Assembly: GCA_963832725.1 (NCBI GenBank)
Contig: CAWHVG010000005.1
Coordinates: 1,488,001 to 1,552,000, forward strand
Source of the DNA: JAEZBP01 sp963832725
GTDB taxonomy: Bacteria; Myxococcota_A; Polyangia; Polyangiales; Sandaracinaceae
Direction of reading: 5' to 3'
DNA: 64,000 nt
Numbering within the stretch: position 1 is the stretch's first letter; each line of letters begins with the position of its first letter. The notes below the pieces were generated by a model. That model was not told the origin of the DNA. It ran no database searches and saw only the letters and a program-made list of their open reading frames with translations. The position numbers and the translations under genes are program-made. Shown in pieces: positions 8,807-17,566 of this stretch.

Positions 8807-10517
8807 GGAGCGTAGGCCGCATAAAGCGGGTTTTGGAAGCAGGCCTCCGGCGCCGGCGACTGCAAGGATCCGTTGGGACGGTATGACTGTGGTCGAGGCG
8901 GGGCTGGGCGCAGGACCGCTGGGGTGCACGAGGGTGTCGTGACGCGTCCTGAGGAGGAGGGCCATAGCTCGAGGCCGGGCGGCGGACGGAGCGGTGCGCC
9001 GCCGGGCGACCTGTGGCCGTGCGGTCAGGGAACGTCGAGCATCTCGGGGTGCTCGGGCGGGCCGCGCGGGGGATGGGGTGGCAGCGGGTCGGCCCAGACG
9101 TGAAGGTGGGTGAGGAGGCGCTGGATCTCGGCTCGGTCGAAGAGGACGGCCACGAATCGGAGCCGGCCTTTGCAGCGTGGGCAGGAGAGCACGTCGAGGC
9201 CGAAGGAGTGCTTCATCAAGGCCGCCCAGGACGCATCTCGATGGCGCCGCGGCGCAGCCGGGCGGGGTCGAGGGCGGTCCTTCGCATGCGGGGCGAGCAC
9301 GCCGGCGTAGAGGGTCGTGTTGGCGCGCGGCCTCGGCACCAACGAGGCGAGTCGGCCGAGCAAGACCTGCGGGCTCATGGTCACGTGGCTGGTCCCGTCG
9401 CTCCACGGGCGCTTCAACTCCACGCACACGTTTTTCGGGCCCGAGGAGCTTCAATCGGTCGAGCGCGAGCGGCGGTCGCAGCACGTAGCGGCACAGGTGC
9501 TCGAGCCGCTCGCGCTCGTGCTCGTGCACGGCCACCTCGGCGTCGAGGTCCCAACCGTCGATGCGCGCCTTGCGCCGGGTGGGCAGCACCACGAGCCCAG
9601 GCTCCTCGCCGGGGCCGCACCGCTCGCTGCCCTGCGTGCCGGCCGAAGCGGCGCAGGTTTGCAACAGAGCGAGCTCTTCGTCCGTCACGTCCTCCTCGGC
9701 CGCGCAGAGCCGCGTTCGAGCCCGTCGCAGGATGCGTCCGAGGACCTGCTCTACCTCGTTTGGGCTCGGTGCCGGTGCGGTGAAGAAGCGGCGCCGTCCC
9801 CGCTCGTCTTCGCCGTAGGCGCCGTCCAAGAACAAGCCGTGCAGGTGCAGGTTGAGTCGCAAGTCGGAGCCAAATCGCTGGTGCACCGTCACCGAGCCGC
9901 CGCGCGGCGAGCGCAACCCCGCTCGACGTGCCAGCCGCCGGTAGTGCGACTCGATGGCCCGCGTCGCGAGGCGCGTGAGGGCCAGCGCCAGCTCGTGGTC
10001 GAACGCCGCCCGAACCCGCAGCCCGAACGGAAGCGAGAGCACCCACTGCCTCACGCGAACCGGCTCCGGGAACACGCGCTGAGCCAGGTGGCGCGCCCGC
10101 TCCGTCATGCGCCGGCCGCAGCAGCGCGGGCAGAAGCCGCGCCCCTTGCACGACAGGCCCGTCACTCGCGTCAGGCCGCAGCCCTCGCACTCGAAGCGCG
10201 CGCACCCCGCCGCGAGCCGGTCACAGTCGAGGTAGCCTTCGAGCTCTCGGACGACGAAGCGTGGTAGTGGCGCCCCCAGGCGCTCGCGCTCATCGAGGAA
10301 GCGTCGCCAGGTGGATGTGCACGATCGTGTGCAGCGCGTTGCGCTCCGGGTCGAGCGGGCTCGTGTCCGGTCGGGGCGAAGCCACGCGGCCGCCCCCAGC
10401 AGCGCACGGACCGGTCCTCGGGGACGTGATCTCGCGCAGTTGCGCGACAGGATCGGCGAAGGGGGCCGCCGATCGGCGAAGCCTCCGCCGATTCTCTGGC
10501 TCACGAGCGTCAGGGCG
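8807..10517 (-). mobile_element. IS91-like element, copy 2 (about 1.7 kb, nearly complete)
   Basis: The right end (5' of the transposase) is where identity with copy 1 stops, about 10517. The left end is suggested by ggagcgtaggccgcataa at 8807-8824, which also occurs at 1866. No terminal inverted repeats are seen, as expected for rolling-circle IS91 elements. The transposase covers 9025-10385 and has two frame breaks. Confidence 0.65.
9025..10385 (-). pseudogene. IS91-like HUH transposase, two frame breaks
   Basis: GTG 10385 starts as in copy 1. After a break near 10310 come the zinc-binding domain (CARFECEGCGLTR...GFCPRCCGRRM), the HUH nuclease motif (LRLNLHLHGLFLDG) and a possible catalytic-Tyr region (LCRYVLRPPLALDRL). 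After a second break near 9440 follow CVELKRPWSDGTSHVTMSP and the zinc-finger tail (DVLSCPRCKGRLRFVA). Domain order and ~450-codon total length match IS91-family Y2 transposases. Both breaks are single-base, so the element may be intact in vivo if they are sequence errors. Confidence 0.8.
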
Positions 10518-10820
10518 CCGCAGCGGCACGAGCTCGAGCTCGTGGTCGGCCACAACGGGCCGCCGGTCTGCCCGGTGGGGACCACCGCCTACCGCGAGTA
10601 CTACGTGCTGGATCCGAGCGACGGCCTGCGCCTCGCGGCCAGTGTGCGCACCAACGAGCTGCCCGAGGCCGACAGCTCGCCGCACATCTACGGAACGATC
10701 CTCCACCAAGACGTGGACCGCGACGGAGCGAGCCGTGGGCTCGGGTGGACCGGCACGCTTCTCGGCCGTTCCCCGTCTGGGATGTCTTCTCCGCTCGGGG
10801 GGCGATTTAACGCCGTGTAA
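10518..10820 (+). pseudogene. Gene fragment between IS91 end and recombinase remnant
   Basis: A plus-strand reading begins abruptly at the IS91 boundary: RHELELVVGHNGPPVCPVG, then YREYYVLDPSDGLRLAASVR and SSPHIYGTILHQDVDRDG, with a stop at 10818-10820. Codon bias is coding-like. The family is not recognised. Both flanks are mobile-element junctions, so this looks like the 3' part of a disrupted gene. Confidence 0.3.
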
Positions 10821-10852
10821 TACGCGCGCCCCCGAGACCACGGTCACTGTCA

Positions 10853-11380
10853 GGAACACGCCCAGCACCTCGACGGTGACACGCCTGTCGACGTGACGAC
10901 CGCCGAAGGCGAGGCAGTAACTGCCGCCGGACTCGTAGTCGCCCTGGCAGAGATAGCGCGCGCTCATCCCGCTCTTGCCCCAGTAGCGCACGTGGAGCTT
11001 GCGGCCGCACCGCAGCAGACCCGTCAACAGTCCTTGACCTCTCCGCGCGGGACCAACGCTCTCGTCCCGCTCCCATCCTCGACCGTTGTTGCGCATGCTC
11101 CGCTGGTTGTCCTCGTAGCTCGTCCAGTCGATGTAGCCCTCGTGATCGAGCCGGTCGCACGGAACGTGCGGAACACGAGTGCGATCCCTTGCTGCACGCG
11201 CTGGTTCGGATCCTTGACGAGTTGCCCGAGATCGTCGAGCACGTAGCCGGGCGCGAGCATGCGGTAGAGCTCTCCCTTGCTCGCTTTGTAGTAGGTGCCC
11301 GCCAGCAGGCGCTGCCGCAGGATCTTGAGCTCGACCACACTGAGCGTGCCCTTGATGCCGAGCACGAGCTGATCATCGAG
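10853..11380 (-). pseudogene. Large serine recombinase remnant, copy 2
   Basis: From the right it reads DDQLVLGIKGTLSVVELKIL, then YYKASKGELYRMLAPGY and IALVFRTFRATGS, the region following the resolvase catalytic domain. It then jumps to DHEGYIDWTSYEDNQRSM, GLLTGLL and the zinc ribbon (YLCQGDYESGGSYCLAFGG), stopping after VTVEVLGV near 10853. Compared with copy 1, about 100 internal residues are deleted and the catalytic domain and C-terminal tail are absent. The two copies keep different parts, so they are independent decay products of the same family. Confidence 0.75.
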
Positions 11381-11382
11381 CG

Positions 11383-12276
11383 AAGATCCTGACGGCCCCG
11401 AGCTTCGCTCCCTCTACTTTTCGTCCCGATGTCTCGCCCGAGCTCGACCGGATCGTGCTGAAGGCGCTGGCCCGCGAACCGGACGAGCGCTTCGCCAGCG
11501 CGGCCGAGCTGGCCCAAGCGCTCGAGGCGCACGCTCCCGCCGCCACCGCGGAGACCATCGGCGAATGGGCCCGGTCTTCGCTGGAGCGGGGTGGCGGCGG
11601 CGGAGATGCCCTCACCCTGCCGAACTCGCTCGGCGACGCCACCGTCGTGTCGCGTGCGGACGACCCGACGACTACGCTGGATACGCCGCTGTCGGCGGCA
11701 GAGGAGACCTCCACGGCGATCATGGCGCCGACCGTGCTTCGGATGCCGGAGGCGGAGGATCCGTTCGCAGGCCCGGCGACCGTCGTCGACCGGCTCCCGC
11801 CGAGCGCCGGGGCGCGCGGACACTGGCTCCTCGCGGCCGGCTTGGCGGGGCTGCTCTTCATGTTCGCCGCGGCGCTGGCGCTGGCGCTCTGGCTTCTGCG
11901 GACGGCGAGCTCGCCCGGGCCGGAGACGGACCGGGCGGCTGCGCCGGCCCCGGAGGAAGCACACCCTGCGTCCACTCGCCCAGACACCTGTCCACTTCGG
12001 CAAACGGCGGCCGCCTCGATGCCGCCGCGCGTCGGGCGGCGGGAGAGCATCGCGCTCCGCCGTCGCCTCGCGTCCGAAAGCTCCTCCGCGCGCGCAGCGA
12101 CGCGCACCTCGCGACCGCGGCCCGCTCTTCCACGGTGGGCCGGCATGTTCCATGCTAAGTCGGGACGTCATGCCGTCGGCCCCGCGCCCCGCCACACTGA
12201 ACCGGAGCCTCGGGCCGGGGTCCAAGCTGCGGTTCGCGGCTCGGCGCGGCGAACCGACGGGGGCCCCGACTCGTAA
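11383..12276 (+). pseudogene. C-terminal part of a Ser/Thr protein kinase
   Basis: In-frame sequence starts at the recombinase junction with KILTAPSFAPSTFRPDVSPE, then LDRIVLKALAREPDERFASA and AELAQALEAH. This is the hallmark end of a Pkn-type kinase domain. A disordered Ser/Thr-rich juxtamembrane stretch and one transmembrane helix (HWLLAAGLAGLLFMFAAALA) follow. Everything N-terminal of the last kinase helices (P-loop, HRD, DFG) is missing, removed at the junction near 11380. Past residue ~160 the reading becomes Arg/Ser-rich and may have shifted frame, so the 3' end is uncertain. Confidence 0.7.
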
Positions 12277-12372
12277 AGGTGAACGATGACCATGGCGACC
12301 GCGCGATCGAGCTACGAGTTGCTGGTGGCATGGGCCCGGTTGGTCAATCCCAGCAGAGAGAGAGGGTTCGAC

Positions 12373-13608
12373 ATGCGCTCCATCGGAATGCTCGTTGCGC
12401 TCGGTAGCGGCTCGATTCTCGTCGCTTGCTCGGGCGGGAGCTCGGAGTGCCAGTCCATCTCCGACTGTTCGGGCCTGGAGCAGTGCGTGAACGGGACCTG
12501 CCTACCGAGCGGAGGGATGGACTCGGGGATGCGGGAGGATGCCGCCGTGGCGACGCTCGACTCGGGCGCCGGCTCACCCGACGCGGCCCCAGCCGACGCC
12601 CGGGTTGCGGACGCGGCGCAATCGGACGCCGGGACCTCCGACGCCGCGACCTCCGACGCCGCGACCTCCGACGCCGCGACCTCCGACGCCGGCTGTGGTG
12701 AGTGCGCGCCGGGAGACGTCCAGATGGACGTTCAAGCGTGCGGCTCGTGCGGCTCGCAGCCGACCACACGGACCTGCGACGCGACGTGTCACTGGGGCAG
12801 TTGGATCGTCTCGGGCCCCTGCGGCGGGACCGCGATCTGCACGCCGGGGGCCACCGACAGCGAGGCGTGCGGGAATTGCGGCACCCACACCCGCACCTGC
12901 AGCAGCGCGTGCGATTGGGGCAGCGGCTATGGGGCCTGCACGGGCGAGGGCGTGTGTGCGCCCGGCACCATCGAAACGCGGGCCTGCGGAAACTGCGGCA
13001 CGCAGAGCCGTACGTGCAACGCGTCGTGCGCTTGGGCGACCGGCGGGGGCGGGGGCTGGAGCGCGTGCACGGGCACCGGCGTGTGCTCGCCCGGAGCCAC
13101 GCGCAGCACGGCTTGCGGCAACTGCGGGACGGAGACGGACACCTGCTCGTCTTCATGCACCTGGACGGCAGGGACCTGCACGGGCACGGGCGTGTGCGCC
13201 CCCGGCGCCACGCGCAGCGCGGCCTGCGGCAACTGCGGGACGGAGACGGACACCTGCTCGTCTTCATGCACCTGGACGGCAGGGACCTGCACGGGCACGG
13301 GCGTGTGCGCGCCTGGGGCCACGCGCAGCGCGGCCTGCGGCAACTGCGGGACGGAGACCGACACCTGCTCGTCTTCGTGCGGCTGGACGGCGGGGACCTG
13401 CACGGGCGAGGGCGTGTGTGCCCCCGGCCAGGTCCAGACTGCACCGATACCCAGCAGCTCTTGCTGTGGTGGCACTCGGACTCGCACGTGCACGTCGAGC
13501 TGCTCGTGGCCGAGCTCGTACGTGTGCGGGGGCGGGACGGACTGTGGCGCGCTCTTCTGCTGCCCGTTCGACATCCCCGTGTGCTCACACGTGGCGTGCA
13601 CCCTCTGA
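12373..13608 (+). CDS. Cys-rich repeat lipoprotein
   Basis: ATG 12373 follows a purine-rich site (agagagagggttcgac). A signal peptide ends in a lipobox (SILVAC at residues ~12-17). Then come a short Cys pair, a Ser/Asp/Ala linker built of four 15-bp DAATS repeats (12639-12690), and Cys-rich modules with a 37-residue period (ACGNCGTETDTCSSSCTW...GVCAPGATRS). The last two full units are nearly identical at DNA level. It ends with a Cys-rich cap. Expected to be an outer-membrane or surface lipoprotein. It lies only 46 bp upstream of vgrG on the same strand, so it may be co-transcribed with the spike island; no direct link is known. Confidence 0.8.
   Translation: MRSIGMLVALGSGSILVACSGGSSECQSISDCSGLEQCVNGTCLPSGGMDSGMREDAAVATLDSGAGSPDAAPADARVADAAQSDAGTSDAATSDAATSDAATSDAGCGECAPGDVQMDVQACGSCGSQPTTRTCDATCHWGSWIVSGPCGGTAICTPGATDSEACGNCGTHTRTCSSACDWGSGYGACTGEGVCAPGTIETRACGNCGTQSRTCNASCAWATGGGGGWSACTGTGVCSPGATRSTACGNCGTETDTCSSSCTWTAGTCTGTGVCAPGATRSAACGNCGTETDTCSSSCTWTAGTCTGTGVCAPGATRSAACGNCGTETDTCSSSCGWTAGTCTGEGVCAPGQVQTAPIPSSSCCGGTRTRTCTSSCSWPSSYVCGGGTDCGALFCCPFDIPVCSHVACTL
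13108..13440 (+). repeat. 111-bp tandem repeats inside the Cys-rich lipoprotein
   Basis: Three units of 111 bp (37 codons) in tandem; units 1 and 2 differ at a handful of positions and unit 3 at a few more. More diverged units precede them from about 12730. Period divisible by three, so expansion would keep the frame. Confidence 0.8.
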
Positions 13609-13654
13609 CGCAGGTCCACGCAACCAGACTGTTGGAAAGGGAAAGCACCGAGCC

Positions 13655-15982
13655 ATGGAAACACGTCGTCGAGTCGAAGCGCGGTTCGAAGCCAATCGCT
13701 GGAGCGGTGCGGACTGGGTCGTGGCCGGTGCGACCTTGCGGGAGCGATTGAACGAGCCCTTCGAGCTCGACCTCGATATCGCGAACGAAGAGCCCGAGGC
13801 GGACGCGTCGCCCCTCCTCGGCTCCTCGTGCGTGCTCACCCTCACGCGGCGAGCGACGAGCCTGCGTGTCTGCGGCGTGATCACCCGCGTCCGAGAGGGG
13901 ACCGATCCGAACCAGAACACCTACGCGCACCTGCGGATCGAGCCGGCGCTCTCGGCGCTGCGCTACCGCTCGGACACGAGGATCTTTCAGGGGATGAGCG
14001 TGCCGGAGATCCTCGCGCAGGTCCTGAGCGCCGACCTCGGCGTCTTCGGGCGCACGGTGGAATCTCGCTTGGACGGGACGTATCCGGCGCGCGAGTACAC
14101 GGTGCAGTACCAAGAGACCGACTTCGACTTCGTCCATCGGCTGATGGAGGAAGAGGGCATCGGGTACATGTTCGACCACGAAGGGGCCCGCGAGGTGCTG
14201 GTGCTCTTCGACCGGCCCGTGCACCTGGTCCCGCTGGAGAGCGAGGACGGCTCCACGCTCCGGTACGTCGGTCGTGACGACGCCGAGCTCGACTCGTCGG
14301 AGGGGATCAGCCGCTTCGAGCGGGTCTCGAGCATCCGTCCGAACCGCATCGTGACCCGCCACTTCGATTGGACGCATCCGTCCGTGCCGATGACGGGCGA
14401 GACCGAGGCGGAGGACCCGGCGTGGCCTGCGCTCGAGACCTACGTCCACGACGCGCCGCTCACCCTTCACGCGTTCGACCACACCTACGGCGCGCACAAC
14501 GCGGGCGATCAGCTGCGGCTGCACGCGGAGCTGGCGCGGCGCGACGCGCGCTTGTGCGACGGGACCGGGTCGGCGCTCGGGGCGCGAGCGGGCCGCCGCT
14601 TCGAACTGGCGGAGCACCCCCGCGTGGAGCTCGACGGTGAGTGGGCGGTCGTGGAGACGGAGCATCGCTACCAGTCGCACGTCGAGCACGCCGACTCGGC
14701 GCTCGCCTACGTGAACCGCTTCACGTGCCTGCCGGCGGAGGTCCCCTGGCGGCCCGACCGCACGCGACCCCGGCCCCACATCATCGGCATCCAGACGGCG
14801 ATGGTGGTCGGCCCGGCGGGCGAGGAGATCCACACCGACCCGCACGGTCGGATCAAGGTGCAGTTCCACTGGGACCGTCTCGGGACGAGCGACGACAACA
14901 GCTCGTGCTGGATCCGGGTGATGCAGTCGATGGGCGGGCCGGGGTGGGGCTTCTCGTTCATCCCGCGCATCGGGATGGAGATCGTGGTCAGCTTCATCGA
15001 GGGTGACCCGGATCGGCCGCTGGTCACGGGCGTGGTCTACAACGGCGAGAGCCCGCCCCCGTACGACTATCCGGCGGAGAAGACGCGGACCACGATCAAG
15101 ACCAACTCCTCGCCGGGCGGTGGCGGCTACAACGAGTTTCGGTTCGAGGACAAAGCCGGCGCCGAGGAGATCTACCTCCAGGGCCAGAAGGACTGGAACA
15201 CCCTCATCAAGCACGACCACAACCGCAACGTCGGTCGGCACGAGACCCAGCACGTCGAGATCGACCGCACCCGGAGCGTCGGCAACAACGAGCAGGTCAC
15301 CATCGGCAACAGCCGAACCAAGCACGTAGCCATCGACGAGCACCACGTCGTGGGCAACAGCCGCACCCGGCACGTCGCGAACACCGAGGCCGTTTCGGTG
15401 GGCGTCGACAGGAGCCATTCGGTCGGCAACAACGAGTCGGTCTCGGTGGGCAACGACCTCACCCATTCCATCGGCAGCAACATGACCCACTCGATCGGGG
15501 CCAACCATCGCCTGAAGGTTGGCGCCAACGCACTTCACACCGTCGGTCAGAACCATGTGACGAACGTCGGCATGTCGAGCACAAAGAACGTGGTCGCGGA
15601 CCATGCCCTCACGGTCGGTGGCGGCGCCAAGCACCACTTCGGCAACGACCTTTTGCACAAGATCGGTGGCAGCTTCCTTCAGCACGTCAAGGGCATGATC
15701 ATGCAGAAGGTCACGGGTGCAGTCGAATCAGCGATCACCGGCCCACGAAATACCACAGCCATGGCCGACAGCCTCACCGCCAAGACCATTGTGAAAATCA
15801 CGGCCGGAACATCCATCGATCTGACGTGCGGTACATCAAGGTTTGTAATGACCCCAAGTGCGATCTATTTTCACGGAAAGGATATCCACATCACAACGGA
15901 GAAAAACGGACATATAGACACCGGAGCCAAGCTATTTTTCAACAGTGGCACCGCCAAGCCGCCGCCTGGCCCTACTAAATAG
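13655..15982 (+). CDS. vgrG: VgrG spike protein of a type VI secretion system (first copy)
   Basis: 775 aa from ATG 13655 (aaaggg site 11 nt upstream). VgrG proteins trimerise as the tip of the Hcp tube and carry effectors into target cells. Visible domains: gp27-like base (FELDLDIANEEPEADASPL; YTVQYQETDFDFVHRLMEEE, residues ~1-370), gp5/OB domain (DPHGRIKVQFHWDRLG; WGFSFIPRIGMEIVVSFIEG, ~370-480), then a needle of repeated VGNN/IGSN-type beta-helix turns (~510-660). The C-terminal ~100 residues are coded by more A+T-rich DNA (FVMTPSAIYFHGKDIHI) and may be the cargo-docking tip. DUF2169 and DUF4150 genes follow. No tss sheath or baseplate genes occur in the window. Confidence 0.95.
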   Translation: METRRRVEARFEANRWSGADWVVAGATLRERLNEPFELDLDIANEEPEADASPLLGSSCVLTLTRRATSLRVCGVITRVREGTDPNQNTYAHLRIEPALSALRYRSDTRIFQGMSVPEILAQVLSADLGVFGRTVESRLDGTYPAREYTVQYQETDFDFVHRLMEEEGIGYMFDHEGAREVLVLFDRPVHLVPLESEDGSTLRYVGRDDAELDSSEGISRFERVSSIRPNRIVTRHFDWTHPSVPMTGETEAEDPAWPALETYVHDAPLTLHAFDHTYGAHNAGDQLRLHAELARRDARLCDGTGSALGARAGRRFELAEHPRVELDGEWAVVETEHRYQSHVEHADSALAYVNRFTCLPAEVPWRPDRTRPRPHIIGIQTAMVVGPAGEEIHTDPHGRIKVQFHWDRLGTSDDNSSCWIRVMQSMGGPGWGFSFIPRIGMEIVVSFIEGDPDRPLVTGVVYNGESPPPYDYPAEKTRTTIKTNSSPGGGGYNEFRFEDKAGAEEIYLQGQKDWNTLIKHDHNRNVGRHETQHVEIDRTRSVGNNEQVTIGNSRTKHVAIDEHHVVGNSRTRHVANTEAVSVGVDRSHSVGNNESVSVGNDLTHSIGSNMTHSIGANHRLKVGANALHTVGQNHVTNVGMSSTKNVVADHALTVGGGAKHHFGNDLLHKIGGSFLQHVKGMIMQKVTGAVESAITGPRNTTAMADSLTAKTIVKITAGTSIDLTCGTSRFVMTPSAIYFHGKDIHITTEKNGHIDTGAKLFFNSGTAKPPPGPTK

Positions 15983-16057
15983 CATCTACGTCGGACAGCA
16001 ATCCTTGTTGGATCGTCCCCACTCCAACCACCGCCGCCCCTCGGATGAGGCCGAGTC

Positions 16058-17194
16058 ATGACCACGCAGACAGATGTTGTACCGGTTCCACTCAGATCTG
16101 GCTCCGAGCCCCAATTGCAGTTCGTAGATAATCTAACATCATTCCGCCACTTTCAGTGCCAAAAGATGGCCCCTGGCCGTCGCTATTGTGATGTGGTCGT
16201 CGTCAAAGGGACGTTCGACCTGGGACCGGGTTCCGCGCGCCCTTCCCCGGACCAACAGGCGTTCGCTTTTGCGGATTCCTATCACGACGCAAACGAGCCC
16301 ACCCGGTCCAGCGTCGAGCAGCCGGGTGATCTGGTGGTGACCAAGCCGGGCTCTGACGTCTTTCTGACTGGCGCTGCGCAGACCTCCGACGGCAGGCGCC
16401 GCGAGCGCTGGACCACATCCGTGGCTGTGCATGCTGGCCGTGACCTGCGGGCATCCCACTCCCTCGAGGTCACCGGACCGCGATCCTGGGTGCATACCAG
16501 GCTGCGCGGCTGGGGGCTCAGCCAACCTGAGCCTACCGATGAAGTGCCTCTGCGCTACGAGCTAGCGTATGGGGGCGCCTACCCCGACCCCCGTCACCGA
16601 CCCGGGCCACACGAGGCCCACCGTTGGATCCAATATCCCGAGAATCCGTGCGGGAGCGGCTACTGGGATCCCGACGTACTAGACAGGGGACGCGCGTATC
16701 CCGGCCCCCAATGGTTTACCCCCGGCCATTCGGAACCCAAGCTGCTCTCCAAGCTACCTCTTGCGGGCTTTGGGCCGATCGCCCGTTGGTGGAACACACG
16801 CCTTCGCTACGCCGGAACGTACGACGCCCGCGCAGTGGAGAACGCCCGTCGAGAGGCAGCGAATGGAATTCCAGCGGATTACGCTGCAGACTTCGACGAT
16901 CGCTTTTTTCAGTGTGCTCACCCGTCCCTGGTTCTCAGTGACTATCTACGGGGTGATGAGACCATTACGCTCACGGGCCTGTGTCGCGGTGCGGAGGGGC
17001 GAATGCTTCAGCTCCCTCAGCAACGACTACGTGCCTATCTGCTCCGCGCAGACAAGAGCACGCGATTTGCGCCCCTTCCCTTGGATACCGTTCACATCGA
17101 TCTCGCGAAGGAGCAATTCACACTCACATGGCGCCTCACGATTCTTCAGATGGAGAAGGTTCGCGTGGCTGCAATCCAAAGTTTGGACGTATGA
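16058..17194 (+). CDS. DUF2169-family T6SS adaptor/chaperone
   Basis: 378 aa, ATG 16058, 75 bp after vgrG. Typical DUF2169 marks are a strand with VVVKGTFDLGPG, PGDLVVTKPGSDVFLTGAA, GPRSW, and LRYELAYGGAYPDPR in the middle, ending in strands with LTGLCRGAEG. DUF2169 proteins are listed among T6SS chaperone/adaptor families that load effectors onto VgrG/PAAR tips. The gene ends 3 bp before the DUF4150 gene, implying co-translation. G+C is lower than in vgrG, consistent with a transferred cargo block. Confidence 0.85.
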   Translation: MTTQTDVVPVPLRSGSEPQLQFVDNLTSFRHFQCQKMAPGRRYCDVVVVKGTFDLGPGSARPSPDQQAFAFADSYHDANEPTRSSVEQPGDLVVTKPGSDVFLTGAAQTSDGRRRERWTTSVAVHAGRDLRASHSLEVTGPRSWVHTRLRGWGLSQPEPTDEVPLRYELAYGGAYPDPRHRPGPHEAHRWIQYPENPCGSGYWDPDVLDRGRAYPGPQWFTPGHSEPKLLSKLPLAGFGPIARWWNTRLRYAGTYDARAVENARREAANGIPADYAADFDDRFFQCAHPSLVLSDYLRGDETITLTGLCRGAEGRMLQLPQQRLRAYLLRADKSTRFAPLPLDTVHIDLAKEQFTLTWRLTILQMEKVRVAAIQSLDV

Positions 17195-17197
17195 CCC

Positions 17198-17566
17198 ATG
17201 ACCAGTAAGCATATTGCGGACGCTGAAGGGGGAATGTTCTTGGTCCTCAATGTGGAACCGGACTTATGCGTAGTGAACGGAACCGTGGTCCCGTTCGACA
17301 TCTTTCAGTGGCAGTCGGCTGAGCACAGCAAGTATGCGAAGGCAACCGTTGCGCGCGGCGAAAACGTACTTATGCGAGACAGCACAGTCGGGGGGGTGAA
17401 TGGCAATGCCGGCAAGGGGATTTTCTCAGGCACGTCTCGTGACTCTGGAGTCTCCGTCGTGGCGAAGGGATGCTCTTCGGTCATCGTGGAGGGTGTGGCC
17501 GTGGCTCACGATGGTTCGGTCGTACGGATGAATTGCTGGTTGGAGCCGGTGGAATGTGCAATGTGA
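17198..17566 (+). CDS. DUF4150 PAAR-like spike-tip protein
   Basis: 122 aa. The N-terminal half has the DUF4150 core (LNVEPDLCVVNGTVVPFDIF), then RGENVLMRDSTVGGVNGNAG and a Cys-containing strand near the end (CSSVIVEGVAVAHDGSVVRM). DUF4150 proteins resemble PAAR tips that sharpen the VgrG trimer and connect toxins. It is preceded by DUF2169 (3-bp gap), and its last codons overlap the next start (ATG 17554), which ties the candidate cargo to this tip. Confidence 0.8.
   Translation: MTSKHIADAEGGMFLVLNVEPDLCVVNGTVVPFDIFQWQSAEHSKYAKATVARGENVLMRDSTVGGVNGNAGKGIFSGTSRDSGVSVVAKGCSSVIVEGVAVAHDGSVVRMNCWLEPVECAM

Noticed and set aside
12344..15685. 1113-codon open frame on the minus strand opposite vgrG
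   Set aside because: Arg/Val/Asp-rich antisense reading typical of high G+C DNA; the plus strand gives VgrG with all domains.
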